Source: Myxococcaceae bacterium (lineage in GTDB: Bacteria; Myxococcota; Myxococcia; Myxococcales; Myxococcaceae). From it: a stretch of DNA of 36,737 nt. Where the stretch lies: positions 1 through 36,737 of the forward strand of contig JAIBBR010000041.1 of NCBI GenBank assembly GCA_019694575.1. The letters run 5' to 3'. The position numbers were made by a program, and so were the translations under genes. A model generated the notes under the pieces. That model saw only the letters and a list, made by a program, of their open reading frames with translations, did not search any database and was not told where the DNA came from. Positions 24,195-33,538 of this stretch are shown here, piece after piece. Each line of letters starts with the position of its first letter. Within the stretch, counting starts at the first letter, position 1.

Positions 24195-26288
24195 CTAACG
24201 CTTGCGCCGGTAACGCGAAGGCTGGCCCTTCTTGGCGTACGGGCGCTGTTCTTCTTTCTTCTTCACCGGCCCCTCGAGCAAGGCGCGTGACGCCGCTTTG
24301 ACGCCCAAGTCCATCTCCTTGAGCAGCATCAAGCGGTCGCGTTGTGTGGCGGCCTTCTCAAACTCCATGTCGTCAGCGAACGCCATCATCTGCTTCTCGG
24401 TCGCCTTCATCAGCGCCTTGAGCTCGTCTTTGCTGATCAGATCAGCCCCGGGCTCGGCCGCGTTCTTCAGCGCTTCGGGCGTGCCTTCGTAAGAGAAGTA
24501 CATCAGATCTTGAATTTTCTTCTTCACCGAGGCGGGGGTAATGCCGTGTTTCTGATTGAACGCATGCTGCACCGCGCGACGTCGTTCGGTCTCGTCGATG
24601 GCCAGCTTCATCGACTCGGTCACCACGTCGGAATACATGATCACCCGGCCCTGTAAATTGCGCGCGGCGCGGCCGATGGTCTGAATCAATGACACGTGCG
24701 AGCGAAGAAAACCTTCCTTGTCGGCATCGAGAATCGCCACCAGTGACACCTCGGGAATGTCCAGCCCTTCGCGCAGCAGGTTGATGCCCACCAGCACGTC
24801 AAATTCACCCCGGCGCAGGTCACGCAGAATCGCCATGCGCTCAATGGCATCGATATCAGAATGCAGGTACCGCACGCGCACCCCGACGTCGGCGTAGTAC
24901 TCGCACAGGTCTTCGGCCATGCGCTTGGTGAGGGTGGTCACCAACACCCGCTCGTTCTTCTTGGCGCGCTCACGAATCTCGGCGAGCAAATCGTCAACTT
25001 GATTGCCAACCGGGCGTACCTCCACCATCGGGTCCAATAAGCCGGTGGGGCGAATAATCTGCTCCACCAACACGCCCTTGGCTTTCGACACTTCCCATTC
25101 GGCTGGCGTGGCCGACACGTACACCGCCTGCTTCACCATGTTTTCGAATTCAGAAAACTTGAGCGGCCGGTTATCGAGCGCAGAGGGCAGGCGAAAACCG
25201 AACCCCACCAACGTCTCTTTGCGTGAGCGGTCACCGCGAAACATCGCCCCAATCTGGGGAATCGTCTGGTGCGACTCGTCAATCATCACCAGCATGTCTT
25301 TGGGGAAATAGTCGATGAGACACGGAGGCGCTTCGCCTTCAGATCGCCCTGAAAGATGGCGCGAGTAATTCTCGATGCCGTTGCAAAAACCCATTTGCTC
25401 AATCATTTCCAAATCGAACATCGTGCGCTGCTCGAGCCGTTGCGCTTCGACCAGCTTGTTCTGCGCCTTGAGCTCGGCGAGCCGCTCGCGCAGCTCCTCG
25501 CGAATGTTAATCATCGCCACGCGCCGTTGCTCAGGCTCGGTGACGTAGTGGCTGCCAGGAAAGATGACGACTTTTTCCAGCTGCGCCAACGCCATGCCGC
25601 GCAACGGGTCGAACTCAGAAATTTTCTCGAGCGTGTCGCCAAACCATTCGAGCCTCAACGCGCGCTCTTCTTCGTAAATGGGAAACACTTCGACCGTGTC
25701 GCCGCGCACACGAAAAGTACCGCGGTGAAAGTCAGCGTCGTTGCGTTGGTACTGACATTCCACCAATTGCTTCAACGTCGCGTCGCGACCGCGGCCATCG
25801 CCGACAGCGAGCCGCACCGCCATTTCGACGTACGAGCGCGCGGTGCCCAAGCCGTAAATGCACGAGACCGACGCCACAATCACCACGTCGTCACGGGTGC
25901 GGAGCGAATGCGTGGCCGAGTGGCGCATGCGCTCAATCTCTTCGTTAATCGACGAGTCTTTCTCGATGTACGTGTCTGACGACGGCACGTACGCCTCGGG
26001 CTGGTAATAGTCGTAGTAGCTGACGAAGTATTCCACCGCGTTGTGGGGAAAGAGCTCTTTCAATTCGCCATACAACTGCGCCGCCAACGTCTTGTTGTGC
26101 GCGATAATCAGCGTCGGCCGGTTCACCTGGGCAATGACGTTGGCCATGGTGAACGTCTTGCCGCTGCCGGTGACACCCAGCAGCACCTGGTGCGGGTCAC
26201 CGCGTTGCAAACCTTGGGTCAGTTGGGCAATCGCCTGAGGCTGGTCACCTTGCGGTTTGAACGGGCTTTCGAGTTGAAAGGTTCCCAC
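24195..26288 (-). CDS. uvrB: excinuclease ABC subunit B
   Basis: UvrB is the damage-verifying helicase-like subunit of excision repair; it takes DNA from UvrA and recruits UvrC. The 697-residue product has Walker A ([14 protein letters not shown]), the damage-probing beta-hairpin region ([20 protein letters not shown]), the DEXX-type [15 protein letters not shown], helicase motif V-VI ([20 protein letters not shown], then QTIGRAARN), and a C-terminal UVR motif ([20 protein letters not shown]) which pairs with that of UvrC. It ends in a Lys/Arg-rich tail. The start is GTG 26288, giving [20 protein letters not shown], a normal UvrB N-terminus. The M28 peptidase gene ends 17 bases upstream. Confidence 0.97.
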   Translation of the reverse strand: MGTFQLESPFKPQGDQPQAIAQLTQGLQRGDPHQVLLGVTGSGKTFTMANVIAQVNRPTLIIAHNKTLAAQLYGELKELFPHNAVEYFVSYYDYYQPEAYVPSSDTYIEKDSSINEEIERMRHSATHSLRTRDDVVIVASVSCIYGLGTARSYVEMAVRLAVGDGRGRDATLKQLVECQYQRNDADFHRGTFRVRGDTVEVFPIYEEERALRLEWFGDTLEKISEFDPLRGMALAQLEKVVIFPGSHYVTEPEQRRVAMINIREELRERLAELKAQNKLVEAQRLEQRTMFDLEMIEQMGFCNGIENYSRHLSGRSEGEAPPCLIDYFPKDMLVMIDESHQTIPQIGAMFRGDRSRKETLVGFGFRLPSALDNRPLKFSEFENMVKQAVYVSATPAEWEVSKAKGVLVEQIIRPTGLLDPMVEVRPVGNQVDDLLAEIRERAKKNERVLVTTLTKRMAEDLCEYYADVGVRVRYLHSDIDAIERMAILRDLRRGEFDVLVGINLLREGLDIPEVSLVAILDADKEGFLRSHVSLIQTIGRAARNLQGRVIMYSDVVTESMKLAIDETERRRAVQHAFNQKHGITPASVKKKIQDLMYFSYEGTPEALKNAAEPGADLISKDELKALMKATEKQMMAFADDMEFEKAATQRDRLMLLKEMDLGVKAASRALLEGPVKKKEEQRPYAKKGQPSRYRRKR

Positions 26289-26305
26289 TCGGGTCTCTTT
26301 GGGGT

Positions 26306-27955
26306 TTAGGGGCGCTGGGTGGTGGCTTTAACCGCGGCGAGCGCTTTCTGCCGCGGAACCTCGAATTCATCGCCCTTTTTCCACTCAGGCATTTTCGCTG
26401 CCTGGCCAATTTCCCAGCCGAGCTGAAAGAAGAGCTGCACGTCTTCAAGCGCTCCCAACAGGTTCCACCCGTCGGTCAATTCGTCGGAAGGCTGGTGGTA
26501 ATTCTTCTCTTCAAATTCTTCACGCTGTTTCTTGCCCCACTCAGGGGGTTGGCCCACGAAGTCTGAGCCGCTGGCAAAATATGCCGCCGGCACGCCCCAT
26601 TTGGCGAAGTTGAATTGATCAGAGCGGTAGAAAAACCCACGGTCTGACAGCTCGTCGGCTTTCACCGTGCGCTTCTGCGCCTTGGCGAGCTTGACGATGT
26701 ACGCGTCGACGTTCGACTTACCCAAGCCAACCACCGACACATCGCGCGTCTTGCCCCAAATATTCATTCCGTCGATGTTGATGTTCACCGCCATGCGCCC
26801 CACGGGCACTGGCGAGTGTTCCACCAGGTACTGGGAGCCGAGCAGCCCCTGCTCTTCAGCCGCCACCGCCGCGAAAAGAATAGACCGTTTGGGGGCCTTG
26901 GGCAGCGCCACGTGCGCGCGCGCAATGGTGAGCAACGCCGCCACGCCTGCCGCGTTGTCGAGCGCTCCGTTGTAAATGTCGTCTTGCCCGGGCTTGGCGT
27001 GGGGCAGCTTGCCCAAATGATCATGGTGCGCGGTGTACACCACCACTTCGTCTTTCAACTTCGCGTCGCTGCCGGGCAACATCGCCAGCACATTGGCGGT
27101 CTTTTTCTTCTGCACCACGTTCTTGAATTGGGTCGAAAGGCTCACGCCCAACGGCACCGGTTGAAAGTCACGCGACTGTGCCGCTTGCCGCAATTCATCG
27201 AGCGACTTGCCGGCCAGCGCCACCAACTTGCGCGACGCTTCTTCGGTGGTCCACCCTTTCATCTGCAGGCGCGATTCAGCACCATAGGGCAAGTCGAACT
27301 GCTCGCCCGACCATGAGGTCTGCACCACTTGCCACGGGTAACCGGCTGACGGCGTGGTGTGAATGATGATGCAGCCCACCGCGCCGACTTTGGCCGCCAT
27401 CTCGTATTTATAGTCCCACCGGCCGTACCAGAGCCGCGCTTTGCCCGCGAAGAGCGCAGGGTCGTCTTCGGGGTCACTGTTCATCACCAAGAGCACTTTG
27501 CCCTTCAAGTCGAGGCCCTTGAAGTCGTCCCACTGGTATTCGGGCGCCACGATGCCGTAGCCGACGAAAACGACTTCGGCGTCTTTGACGGTCGATTGCT
27601 CGAGCTGCGTGCCCGACACCGCGATGAAGTCGTCTGAGTAATTGAGCACGAGCTTTTTCGGCCCCTGCCCTTTGAAGGAAAGCGTTTGCGGGTTGCCCGT
27701 CACGCCCACCAAGTCAAAGGGCTGAAACCAGCTTCCATTCGCGCCGGCAGGCTTCAAGCCCATCGCTTCGAACTGAGCGGCGATGTACTGCTGTGCGAGC
27801 GTGTCTCCGAGGGTGGCGGGGCCGCGGCCTTCGAGCGCGTCAGAGGCGAGAAAGCGAACATGCGCACGTATCGCCGCTTCGCTGATTTCACGAGACGGCG
27901 GCACCGCATGGGCAGACAGCGCCAGTAACAAGGCGAAAAATGGGGAGCGAGTCAT
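26306..27955 (-). CDS. secreted M28 zinc aminopeptidase with PA-type insert
   Basis: The signal peptide has a short hydrophobic core ([12 protein letters not shown]). The enzyme is 549 residues. Zinc ligands of the M28 family are visible: H310 and D312 in the TAHHDHLG motif, D333 in [12 protein letters not shown], the E367-E368 pair in [13 protein letters not shown]395 in NINIDGMN, and H487 in NYHQPSDEL. Residues of about 120-240 form a PA-like insert ([38 protein letters not shown]). The family removes N-terminal residues from peptides, here in the periplasm or outside the cell. It sits upstream of uvrB with 17 bases between; a functional link to repair is not implied. Confidence 0.9.
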   Translation of the reverse strand: MTRSPFFALLLALSAHAVPPSREISEAAIRAHVRFLASDALEGRGPATLGDTLAQQYIAAQFEAMGLKPAGANGSWFQPFDLVGVTGNPQTLSFKGQGPKKLVLNYSDDFIAVSGTQLEQSTVKDAEVVFVGYGIVAPEYQWDDFKGLDLKGKVLLVMNSDPEDDPALFAGKARLWYGRWDYKYEMAAKVGAVGCIIIHTTPSAGYPWQVVQTSWSGEQFDLPYGAESRLQMKGWTTEEASRKLVALAGKSLDELRQAAQSRDFQPVPLGVSLSTQFKNVVQKKKTANVLAMLPGSDAKLKDEVVVYTAHHDHLGKLPHAKPGQDDIYNGALDNAAGVAALLTIARAHVALPKAPKRSILFAAVAAEEQGLLGSQYLVEHSPVPVGRMAVNINIDGMNIWGKTRDVSVVGLGKSNVDAYIVKLAKAQKRTVKADELSDRGFFYRSDQFNFAKWGVPAAYFASGSDFVGQPPEWGKKQREEFEEKNYHQPSDELTDGWNLLGALEDVQLFFQLGWEIGQAAKMPEWKKGDEFEVPRQKALAAVKATTQRP

Positions 27956-28047
27956 CAGCCGCGGGAGTTAACACGAGCGGGTGACAGCGACATAGCCAGG
28001 GAAGCGCGAACGCTTAGAGATTTTTGGCTGGGCGTCAACGTGGAGTC

Positions 28048-29334
28048 TTACAGCTCACTGGGCCGAGCAATAAAGACGGGGCGCGGACAATGTTTCACCA
28101 CGTATTCCGCCACCGCACCCACCGGGGCTTTGGGGTCTTGGGTTTTTCCATGCGAGCCAATGCAAACCACGTCAGCCCGGAGCGTCTTCGCAAGCCGCGC
28201 GATTTCTGGGCCGGGCCGACCCCCCTGCAAAATATGCGTCTCGACGCTCACTTTGAGTGGCGCCCCCGAATTGGGCAACGCGTCGCACAGCTTGAGCGCC
28301 AGGCTTTTGGCAAGGGCGTCTGACACCGGCTCTGCGGCAACATGAACCAGGTGCAAGGTACCGCCGTCGCGCATCATCGACAGCGCGCAAGCCAGCGCGT
28401 GGTTGCCTGACTCGGTGAAGTCTGTCGCGGCGACCAGGCGGGTCCACGGTGCGTAGTTCGACAAGTGCGGCACCGCGGTCATCGCCGGAACACAGGCCAC
28501 CGACATCGGAGCCTGCTTCAAGCAAGCGTGTGATACCGACCACAGTTTGCCCAGCGCACGGCGGCGGTGGCTGCCCATCACCAAGAGGTCGACCTGCTCT
28601 TCTCCCGCCATTGAAACGACTTGGTCGGCGGCGTGCCCTTTGCCCATTTCAATGCGCACGCGGCGGTTGATAACCCGCTCTGGCAGCCCGGCCAGCGCGG
28701 CTTCCATTTCGGTTTGAATTTGCGCGGTGAGGGCTCGATGACCTGCTTCAGGCGGCGGCGGCGTTTGCCCCAAGCGCTCGTATTCTTCTCGGGGCCAAAA
28801 GACGTGCCCAGCGACGAGCTCAATGGGCCCATAGTCACTGAGCCGAGAAACCCAGTCGCGAGCCACTGCTGAGCTTGCGGTGCGATCTAACGCCAGCATC
28901 ACCTTCAGTGGGCCGCCCCCGTTGGCCCAGTGGGTGAGCGGCCGCGCGTCGCGCACCACCAAGACCGGAGTTTCAACTCCGTAAGCGAGCCGGTCGAGCG
29001 GGCCGCCTGAAAAAAAAGTCTGGGGGTGGCTGGTGTCACCGACGACCAACAGCCGGGCAGCTTTTTCAACGCAAAAGCGCGCCACCTCTTCTTCTAAACG
29101 CCCGGTGAGCACCGCCGTCTTCACATGGTCGCCACCGCGCGCGAGGAGCACCGCGTCGCCTTTGAGCGCCGCTTCCACCGAGGCAGCGATGGTGTCATGA
29201 GACTCTCGCCCCGTGCGAGCAGGCAACACGTGAACCAGCCACAGTGTTTCTTTTTGCCGGCGGGCCAACTCGGCGGCTACGGCGGCTGCCTGGGCCGATT
29301 CTTCAGAGAAACGCGTCGCACAAACGATGGTCAT
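28048..29334 (-). CDS. universal stress protein with three tandem Usp domains
   Basis: This 428-residue cytoplasmic protein is built of three Usp-like units. Unit 1 (about 1-130) opens MTIVCATRFSEESAQAAA and has RLLVVGDTS and PVLVV. Unit 2 (about 142-290) has LKVMLALDRTASSAVARDW and DLLVMGSHRRRALGK. Unit 3 (about 302-428) has WTRLVAATDFTESGNHALA and VVCIGSHGK with CPRPVFIA. The G-S-H-G/R loops of units 2 and 3 resemble the ATP-binding pattern; unit 1 has a different GDTS loop. Usp proteins are usually single or double, so three is uncommon but known. ATG 29334 is the start; a TTG at 29346 adds four residues. It is monocistronic as far as can be seen. Confidence 0.85.
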   Translation of the reverse strand: MTIVCATRFSEESAQAAAVAAELARRQKETLWLVHVLPARTGRESHDTIAASVEAALKGDAVLLARGGDHVKTAVLTGRLEEEVARFCVEKAARLLVVGDTSHPQTFFSGGPLDRLAYGVETPVLVVRDARPLTHWANGGGPLKVMLALDRTASSAVARDWVSRLSDYGPIELVAGHVFWPREEYERLGQTPPPPEAGHRALTAQIQTEMEAALAGLPERVINRRVRIEMGKGHAADQVVSMAGEEQVDLLVMGSHRRRALGKLWSVSHACLKQAPMSVACVPAMTAVPHLSNYAPWTRLVAATDFTESGNHALACALSMMRDGGTLHLVHVAAEPVSDALAKSLALKLCDALPNSGAPLKVSVETHILQGGRPGPEIARLAKTLRADVVCIGSHGKTQDPKAPVGAVAEYVVKHCPRPVFIARPSEL

Positions 29335-29519
29335 ACCCAAGGCCAAAGCAACTCATGGGCCAAGGCGCCTGCCTGCGAGTGGAGCGAACAGGCACTGCAA
29401 GAACTGCGCAAAGAACCGGTTGGCGCTGAAAAAAATGCGCCATCAACGACGGTGCCTTCGAGTGGGCAGAGCTCATCTACCCCGGTGAATCACAACCCGT
29501 CTTCGGCAAGGGTTGCCGA

Positions 29520-30755
29520 TCATTCACAGAGACCGACGTCGCAAGTAGGAAAATCGAGGGGGCAGTCATCGTCACTGGTGCATTTCGGGATGCACGTGAT
29601 CATCGAGATAAGGGTGCCGAAGTTATACTGGCGGCAAACCTGATTGGGAGCACAAGAAGTTGCCCGGCAACTCTGACCATACGTTGGCACCCCTGACAGC
29701 GGCACGCAGACACAGACCGACTGACCTGCCACCTGCACAACGCGACCCGCACCAAACGCACCACAGTCAGTTTCGCGAAAACATTCCAGAAGGCACCCAC
29801 CCACCGCTGAGCCATTGAGATTGTTCGTGCACTGAAAGCCACTCGGGCAAGCATCGAATTCTGTACACCTTGGTGCACAGACACCCGACGAAAGCGTCGC
29901 CGGTGCCGTTCGCCCGATTAAACATGTCAGGGGAGCCACGCAGTCGTTGTCATTGGCGCAGATTGCTCCCACTTGCAGATGACCTTCGGGCCGACAAAAG
30001 CCATTGCGTGCCAAATACGTTGCGTCGCAGCGCTGCCCCATCGGGCAGGTGTCGTTGAAATAGTCGCAAGGTTGACGGCACGACTTCGCGGTGAGGCCCA
30101 CGCATGTCGAACCTGGAGCACAACGACACGCTTCTTTTCCGCAGTCGTCGTTGGGTGCACACTGCCCGTCGGTCCGTACGAAGGGCCGGGACCCGCACGT
30201 CACTTCGAGTCGTTCTGGCTCGGGGGGCACCTCGCACTGTTCGTCGCCCACGCATTGGGCACCCAGCGGCTCCAATTCCACACGCGCAGAACCGGGGCAC
30301 ACAGCCAGCAGATGGTGATCAATACGTTCACCCGACCAGCGAAGCGTAGCCCGCTTGGAATCTTGAGCAGTCAGAAAAACCGATGCCGTTGCCCACACCC
30401 CGCCGTCAGCCGAAGCCCGGCAGCTTTGCCCCAAAGCCAAGCACTTGTCGTTGAGCTCGAGCGCAATGCGGGTCAGCCGCATCGTCATAACGCCGGTCTT
30501 TGCCCCAGTCTGCTCGACCCAAAGCTGCTCGCCAGGCATAGGGAGATCAGGGCACTGGCCCGCGTCGCTATCGAGGGAAATCACGCGATAGGCGGCTGCG
30601 ATATCGCAGCTCGACCAGCTGACTTCTGTCGTGTGAGGTCCTCCATCGACATGAAAATCAACCCCCGCATCATCGATACACTCATTCGGGTTGAGCGAAC
30701 CCACGAGGGAGCAACCGACAAAAGCAACCAAAGCCAATGACGAGATGCGCCACAT
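29520..30755 (-). CDS. cysteine-rich lipoprotein
   Basis: This 411-residue lipoprotein has a short signal peptide and Cys15 in the lipobox (AFVGC). The mature protein starts with a beta-rich part (about 30-160, few cysteines). From residue 165 a long cysteine-rich region follows with repeated short modules such as CAPNDDC, CRCAPGSTC, CPMGQRCD, CANDNDC, CPSGFQCT and CTSDDDCP, in the style of Dickkopf/EGF-like repeats on myxobacterial surface proteins. No catalytic motif is seen. It is the distal gene of a pair with the TPR gene, 36 bases apart. A surface-exposed disulfide-bonded protein is the most that can be said. Confidence 0.82.
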   Translation of the reverse strand: MWRISSLALVAFVGCSLVGSLNPNECIDDAGVDFHVDGGPHTTEVSWSSCDIAAAYRVISLDSDAGQCPDLPMPGEQLWVEQTGAKTGVMTMRLTRIALELNDKCLALGQSCRASADGGVWATASVFLTAQDSKRATLRWSGERIDHHLLAVCPGSARVELEPLGAQCVGDEQCEVPPEPERLEVTCGSRPFVRTDGQCAPNDDCGKEACRCAPGSTCVGLTAKSCRQPCDYFNDTCPMGQRCDATYLARNGFCRPEGHLQVGAICANDNDCVAPLTCLIGRTAPATLSSGVCAPRCTEFDACPSGFQCTNNLNGSAVGGCLLECFRETDCGAFGAGRVVQVAGQSVCVCVPLSGVPTYGQSCRATSCAPNQVCRQYNFGTLISMITCIPKCTSDDDCPLDFPTCDVGLCE

Positions 30756-30791
30756 TGAAACTGGTGCGTACTACAAAAACGGCTCGGGGAA

Positions 30792-31583
30792 CTACCGCCG
30801 GCCAGCGCTCATTGGCCCACGGCACTTGCCTTCGTCGCGCAAGCGCTCCACGCGGTGCTTCACTTCAGGCTCGGTCGCCGATTGAGGGTACTGCTTCAAG
30901 TAGCGCTCTATCGCAGCGAGCGCTTCGCAGGGCTTGCCTTGCCGCTCGTACGCACGCGCCAAATTGAAGGGAATGTTCTTCAGTTTGGGCTGCACTTTGA
31001 GTGCTTGCTCATAGTCGGCCGCCGCTTTCTTCCAGTCTTGCGCGCCTTCGTAGGCAATGCCGCGCCACCACCAATAGTCTTTGTCATCGGGGTCGCTCTC
31101 AATCAGCTTCGTCGCAGCGAGAGCTGCCTTGTCGAACTCGCTCAGGTACTTATGCGCGGTGTACGTCACCCACAGCAAACGCGGGTATTCGCCGCAACGC
31201 GCGAAGAACGCTTCTGACTTCTCAATCGCCTTTCGGTACTCGCCGGCGCGGTTCCACGCTTCACTTTCTTTGATGATGCGTGTGCGGTCGCACGGTTCAG
31301 GCGCGGCAGGAATCACTTCAGCGGTTTTCGAAAGTGACAACACGGGCTTGGGCTGCATCGCGACCCAAGCCGCGGTTCCTGCTGTCGCTGCCAATACCAC
31401 GCCGACCACGGCCCATACGGCGAGCTTGTTACCTCGCGCTGCCCGCCGAACGGTTTCACGGCAACCCACACACAGCTCACTCGAGCCTTCGAAGACCAAG
31501 CACGCGCGGCACACCGGCTTGATGCAATGCGTACAGGTGGCAATCGCAGTGACTTCGGCGTGCTGGTAACAGACTGGGGACAT
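30792..31583 (-). CDS. B-box zinc finger, single-pass TPR protein
   Basis: The 263-residue protein opens with a B-box-like zinc finger (C5, H8, C17, C20, C25, C28, C38, C41). A membrane helix follows (residues 54-76, LAVWAVVGVVLAATAGTAAW). The C-terminal half (about 105-250) is formed of TPR repeats with FDKAALAATKLIESDPDD and WKKAAADYEQALKVQPK. The zinc finger should lie in the cytoplasm and the TPRs in the periplasm, by the positive charges before the helix. GGAG eight bases before ATG 31583 supports the start. This architecture recurs in myxobacterial envelope proteins. Its partner is unknown. Confidence 0.82.
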   Translation of the reverse strand: MSPVCYQHAEVTAIATCTHCIKPVCRACLVFEGSSELCVGCRETVRRAARGNKLAVWAVVGVVLAATAGTAAWVAMQPKPVLSLSKTAEVIPAAPEPCDRTRIIKESEAWNRAGEYRKAIEKSEAFFARCGEYPRLLWVTYTAHKYLSEFDKAALAATKLIESDPDDKDYWWWRGIAYEGAQDWKKAAADYEQALKVQPKLKNIPFNLARAYERQGKPCEALAAIERYLKQYPQSATEPEVKHRVERLRDEGKCRGPMSAGRR

Positions 31584-31718
31584 GAGCGTTTCTCCGGCGA
31601 GGCGGCTTCGACCCTACGACGCAACGTCGACAGGGTTGTTGCATGCCTGACGGCATAAGCGCCTGCTTAGGGCTCTGACGTGTACTGCGGAGGCGGCACG
31701 CGTAAACTGCTTGGCCCT

Positions 31719-33395
31719 CTAAGCCGTGACTTTCCACGTCGTGCCGCCGGGCGTATCCATAATTTCGACGCCCAACGTCTTCAGCTCGCCGCGCACACGG
31801 TCAGCTTCTTGAAAATTCTTTTCGGCCCTCGCCGTGGTGCGTGCGGCAATCAACGTTTCGACCCGTGTCGGGTCAATGCCCTTGGTTTTGACTTGCCGGT
31901 CACGACGGCGCAGCAGCCAAGCGGCGGGAGGCTCCTCGAATAAACCGAGCACACCCGACACACTGCCCACCATGCCGCGCAACGCATGCAGGGTGCGCGC
32001 CACCAACGCTTTGTCTTTCACCGGTGGCTTGTCAGTCAGCTCGTTCATCGCGGCGAATAACCCCGACACCGCGCTCAACGCGCCGGCGAAGTTGAAGTCG
32101 TCGTCCATCGCCTCTTCGAATTGCTTCAGCCACTTGCCGGGCTCTCCGTGCGTCGGGCCCGCACCTGCTTCTTTACCGGCCAAGCGCTCGTCGACTTTTT
32201 TCAAAGTCTCGTAAAAGTATTCAAGGCGCGCTTCGGCATCAGCGAGCGACTTGTCGTTGAACGCAATGGGGCTGCGGTAGTGCGTCGACAAGAAGAAGTA
32301 GCGGAGCGCCTCGGCGTCGACCTTCTCGAGCGCGTCACGCAGCCGCACCACGTTGCCCAAGCTCTTCGACATCTTGGCGCCTTCGAGGTCTAAAAAGCCG
32401 GCGTGCATCCAGCAATTGCACAAGGTCTTCCCCGACGCGGCTTCGCTCTGCGCAATCTCGTTTTCGTGGTGGGGGAAAATCAGGTCTAACGCGCCGCCGT
32501 GCATGTCGAACGTGTCGCCCAAATATTTCGACGACATCGCCGAGCACTCGATGTGCCAGCCCGGCCGCCCCTTGCCCCACGGAGAGTCCCAACTGGGCTC
32601 ACCTGGCTTCGCGGCTTTCCACAACGCGAAATCGAGCGGCTCTCGCTTTTGCTCGCCTACCGACACCCGCTCACCCGCCTGCATGTCTTCTAAATTGCGC
32701 TTCGACAGCTTGGCGTACTGCGGGTACTTGCTGACTTGAAAGTACACGTCGCCCTTCGACGCATAGGCGATGTCTTTCGCCACCAGCTTCTCGATGATGG
32801 CGACGATTTCGGGCATGTGTTCTGACACTTTGGGCGTCACGTCGGGCGGCAGCAAATGCAACGCCGCCACGTCGGTTTCGAATTCGCGCACGAAACGCGC
32901 CGAGAGCTCGACCGCCGACATTTCGGGCGTCTGCCGCGAGAGCTGCAGCGGAGCGCCCACTGGCTCGAGCATCATCTGCCCGCCTTCGAGCTTCATCGGG
33001 TACTTGAGCGGCTCTGCGTCGACGCCCACCAACGTCAAGCTGGCGCCGTCGGTGTTCCACTTCACCTTCTTGCCTTCGAATGTGCCCGAACCGTCGGCTT
33101 CGAGCAGCAAGCTGTCTTTGCCGTCACGTGTCCACCGGCCGACCACCCGTGAAGCGTTGATAATTTTGTCGTCGACGTCGGTGTAATTGCGCACGTACTT
33201 CACGTCGAAGCCGCAATAGCGCAGGTACCGCACAATCACGTCGAATGAGCAAAATGTGCGGGCGTTGCCAATGTGAATGAAGCTGTAAACCGTGGGCCCG
33301 CAGACGTAGATGCCGATTTTTCCCGGCGTGAGCGGCTTGAGCGGCTCTTTCTGCCCGGTCATCGTGTTGTTCACGCGAATTGAATCGAGACCCAT
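31719..33395 (-). CDS. cysS: cysteinyl-tRNA synthetase with an extra inserted domain
   Basis: CysS charges tRNA-Cys. All class I marks are present: VCGPTVYSFIHIGNART (Zn-ligand C32 and the HIGH motif), C284 in GWHIECSAM, FPHHENE and AKMSKSLGN (KMSKS). However, the product is 558 residues, whereas related enzymes are about 460-490. The excess is one block of about 70 residues at 83-153 (33149-32937), just after KYVRNYTDVDDKII. It is rich in beta-strand and glycine (VVGRWTRDGKDSLLLEADG, FEGKKVKW, MKLEGGQMMLEPVG), resembling small lipocalin-like beta domains. The normal synthetase sequence resumes at AVELSARFVREFETDVAALH. The frame is open throughout, so this is not an assembly gap. AAGGA five bases before ATG supports the start. 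Confidence 0.95.
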   Translation of the reverse strand: MGLDSIRVNNTMTGQKEPLKPLTPGKIGIYVCGPTVYSFIHIGNARTFCSFDVIVRYLRYCGFDVKYVRNYTDVDDKIINASRVVGRWTRDGKDSLLLEADGSGTFEGKKVKWNTDGASLTLVGVDAEPLKYPMKLEGGQMMLEPVGAPLQLSRQTPEMSAVELSARFVREFETDVAALHLLPPDVTPKVSEHMPEIVAIIEKLVAKDIAYASKGDVYFQVSKYPQYAKLSKRNLEDMQAGERVSVGEQKREPLDFALWKAAKPGEPSWDSPWGKGRPGWHIECSAMSSKYLGDTFDMHGGALDLIFPHHENEIAQSEAASGKTLCNCWMHAGFLDLEGAKMSKSLGNVVRLRDALEKVDAEALRYFFLSTHYRSPIAFNDKSLADAEARLEYFYETLKKVDERLAGKEAGAGPTHGEPGKWLKQFEEAMDDDFNFAGALSAVSGLFAAMNELTDKPPVKDKALVARTLHALRGMVGSVSGVLGLFEEPPAAWLLRRRDRQVKTKGIDPTRVETLIAARTTARAEKNFQEADRVRGELKTLGVEIMDTPGGTTWKVTA

Positions 33396-33438
33396 GTTTT
33401 TCCTTAAAAATTTTGGCTTGGCGCGTTTGATTCTTGAG

Positions 33439-33456
33439 CTGCCCGCCCCGGGGCAG
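33439..33456. promoter_or_regulatory. GC-rich palindrome between divergent cysS and FHA genes
   Basis: CTGCCC at 33439-33444 is mirrored by GGGCAG at 33451-33456 with a six-base loop. It sits in the 143-base region between divergent starts, so it could be an operator or a small hairpin in the leader of either gene. No known regulator site is recognised. Confidence 0.35.
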
Positions 33457-33538
33457 TCGCTCGAGTAGATTCGTACAACATTTTTCGGCTAAGACCGACA
33501 CAAACGTAGGCGCAAGTGGCAGCAAGTAAGGAGTTTCC

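Noticed and set aside
28002-28025. Hairpin AAGCG-CGAA-CGCTT followed by five T on the plus strand
   Set aside because: Both flanking genes are on the minus strand, so there is no plus transcript to end here; on the minus strand no T-run follows the stem.
33408-33430. Possible sigma-54 promoter (TGGC..GTTTG) before the FHA gene
   Set aside because: The -12 GC pair is missing at the required spacing.
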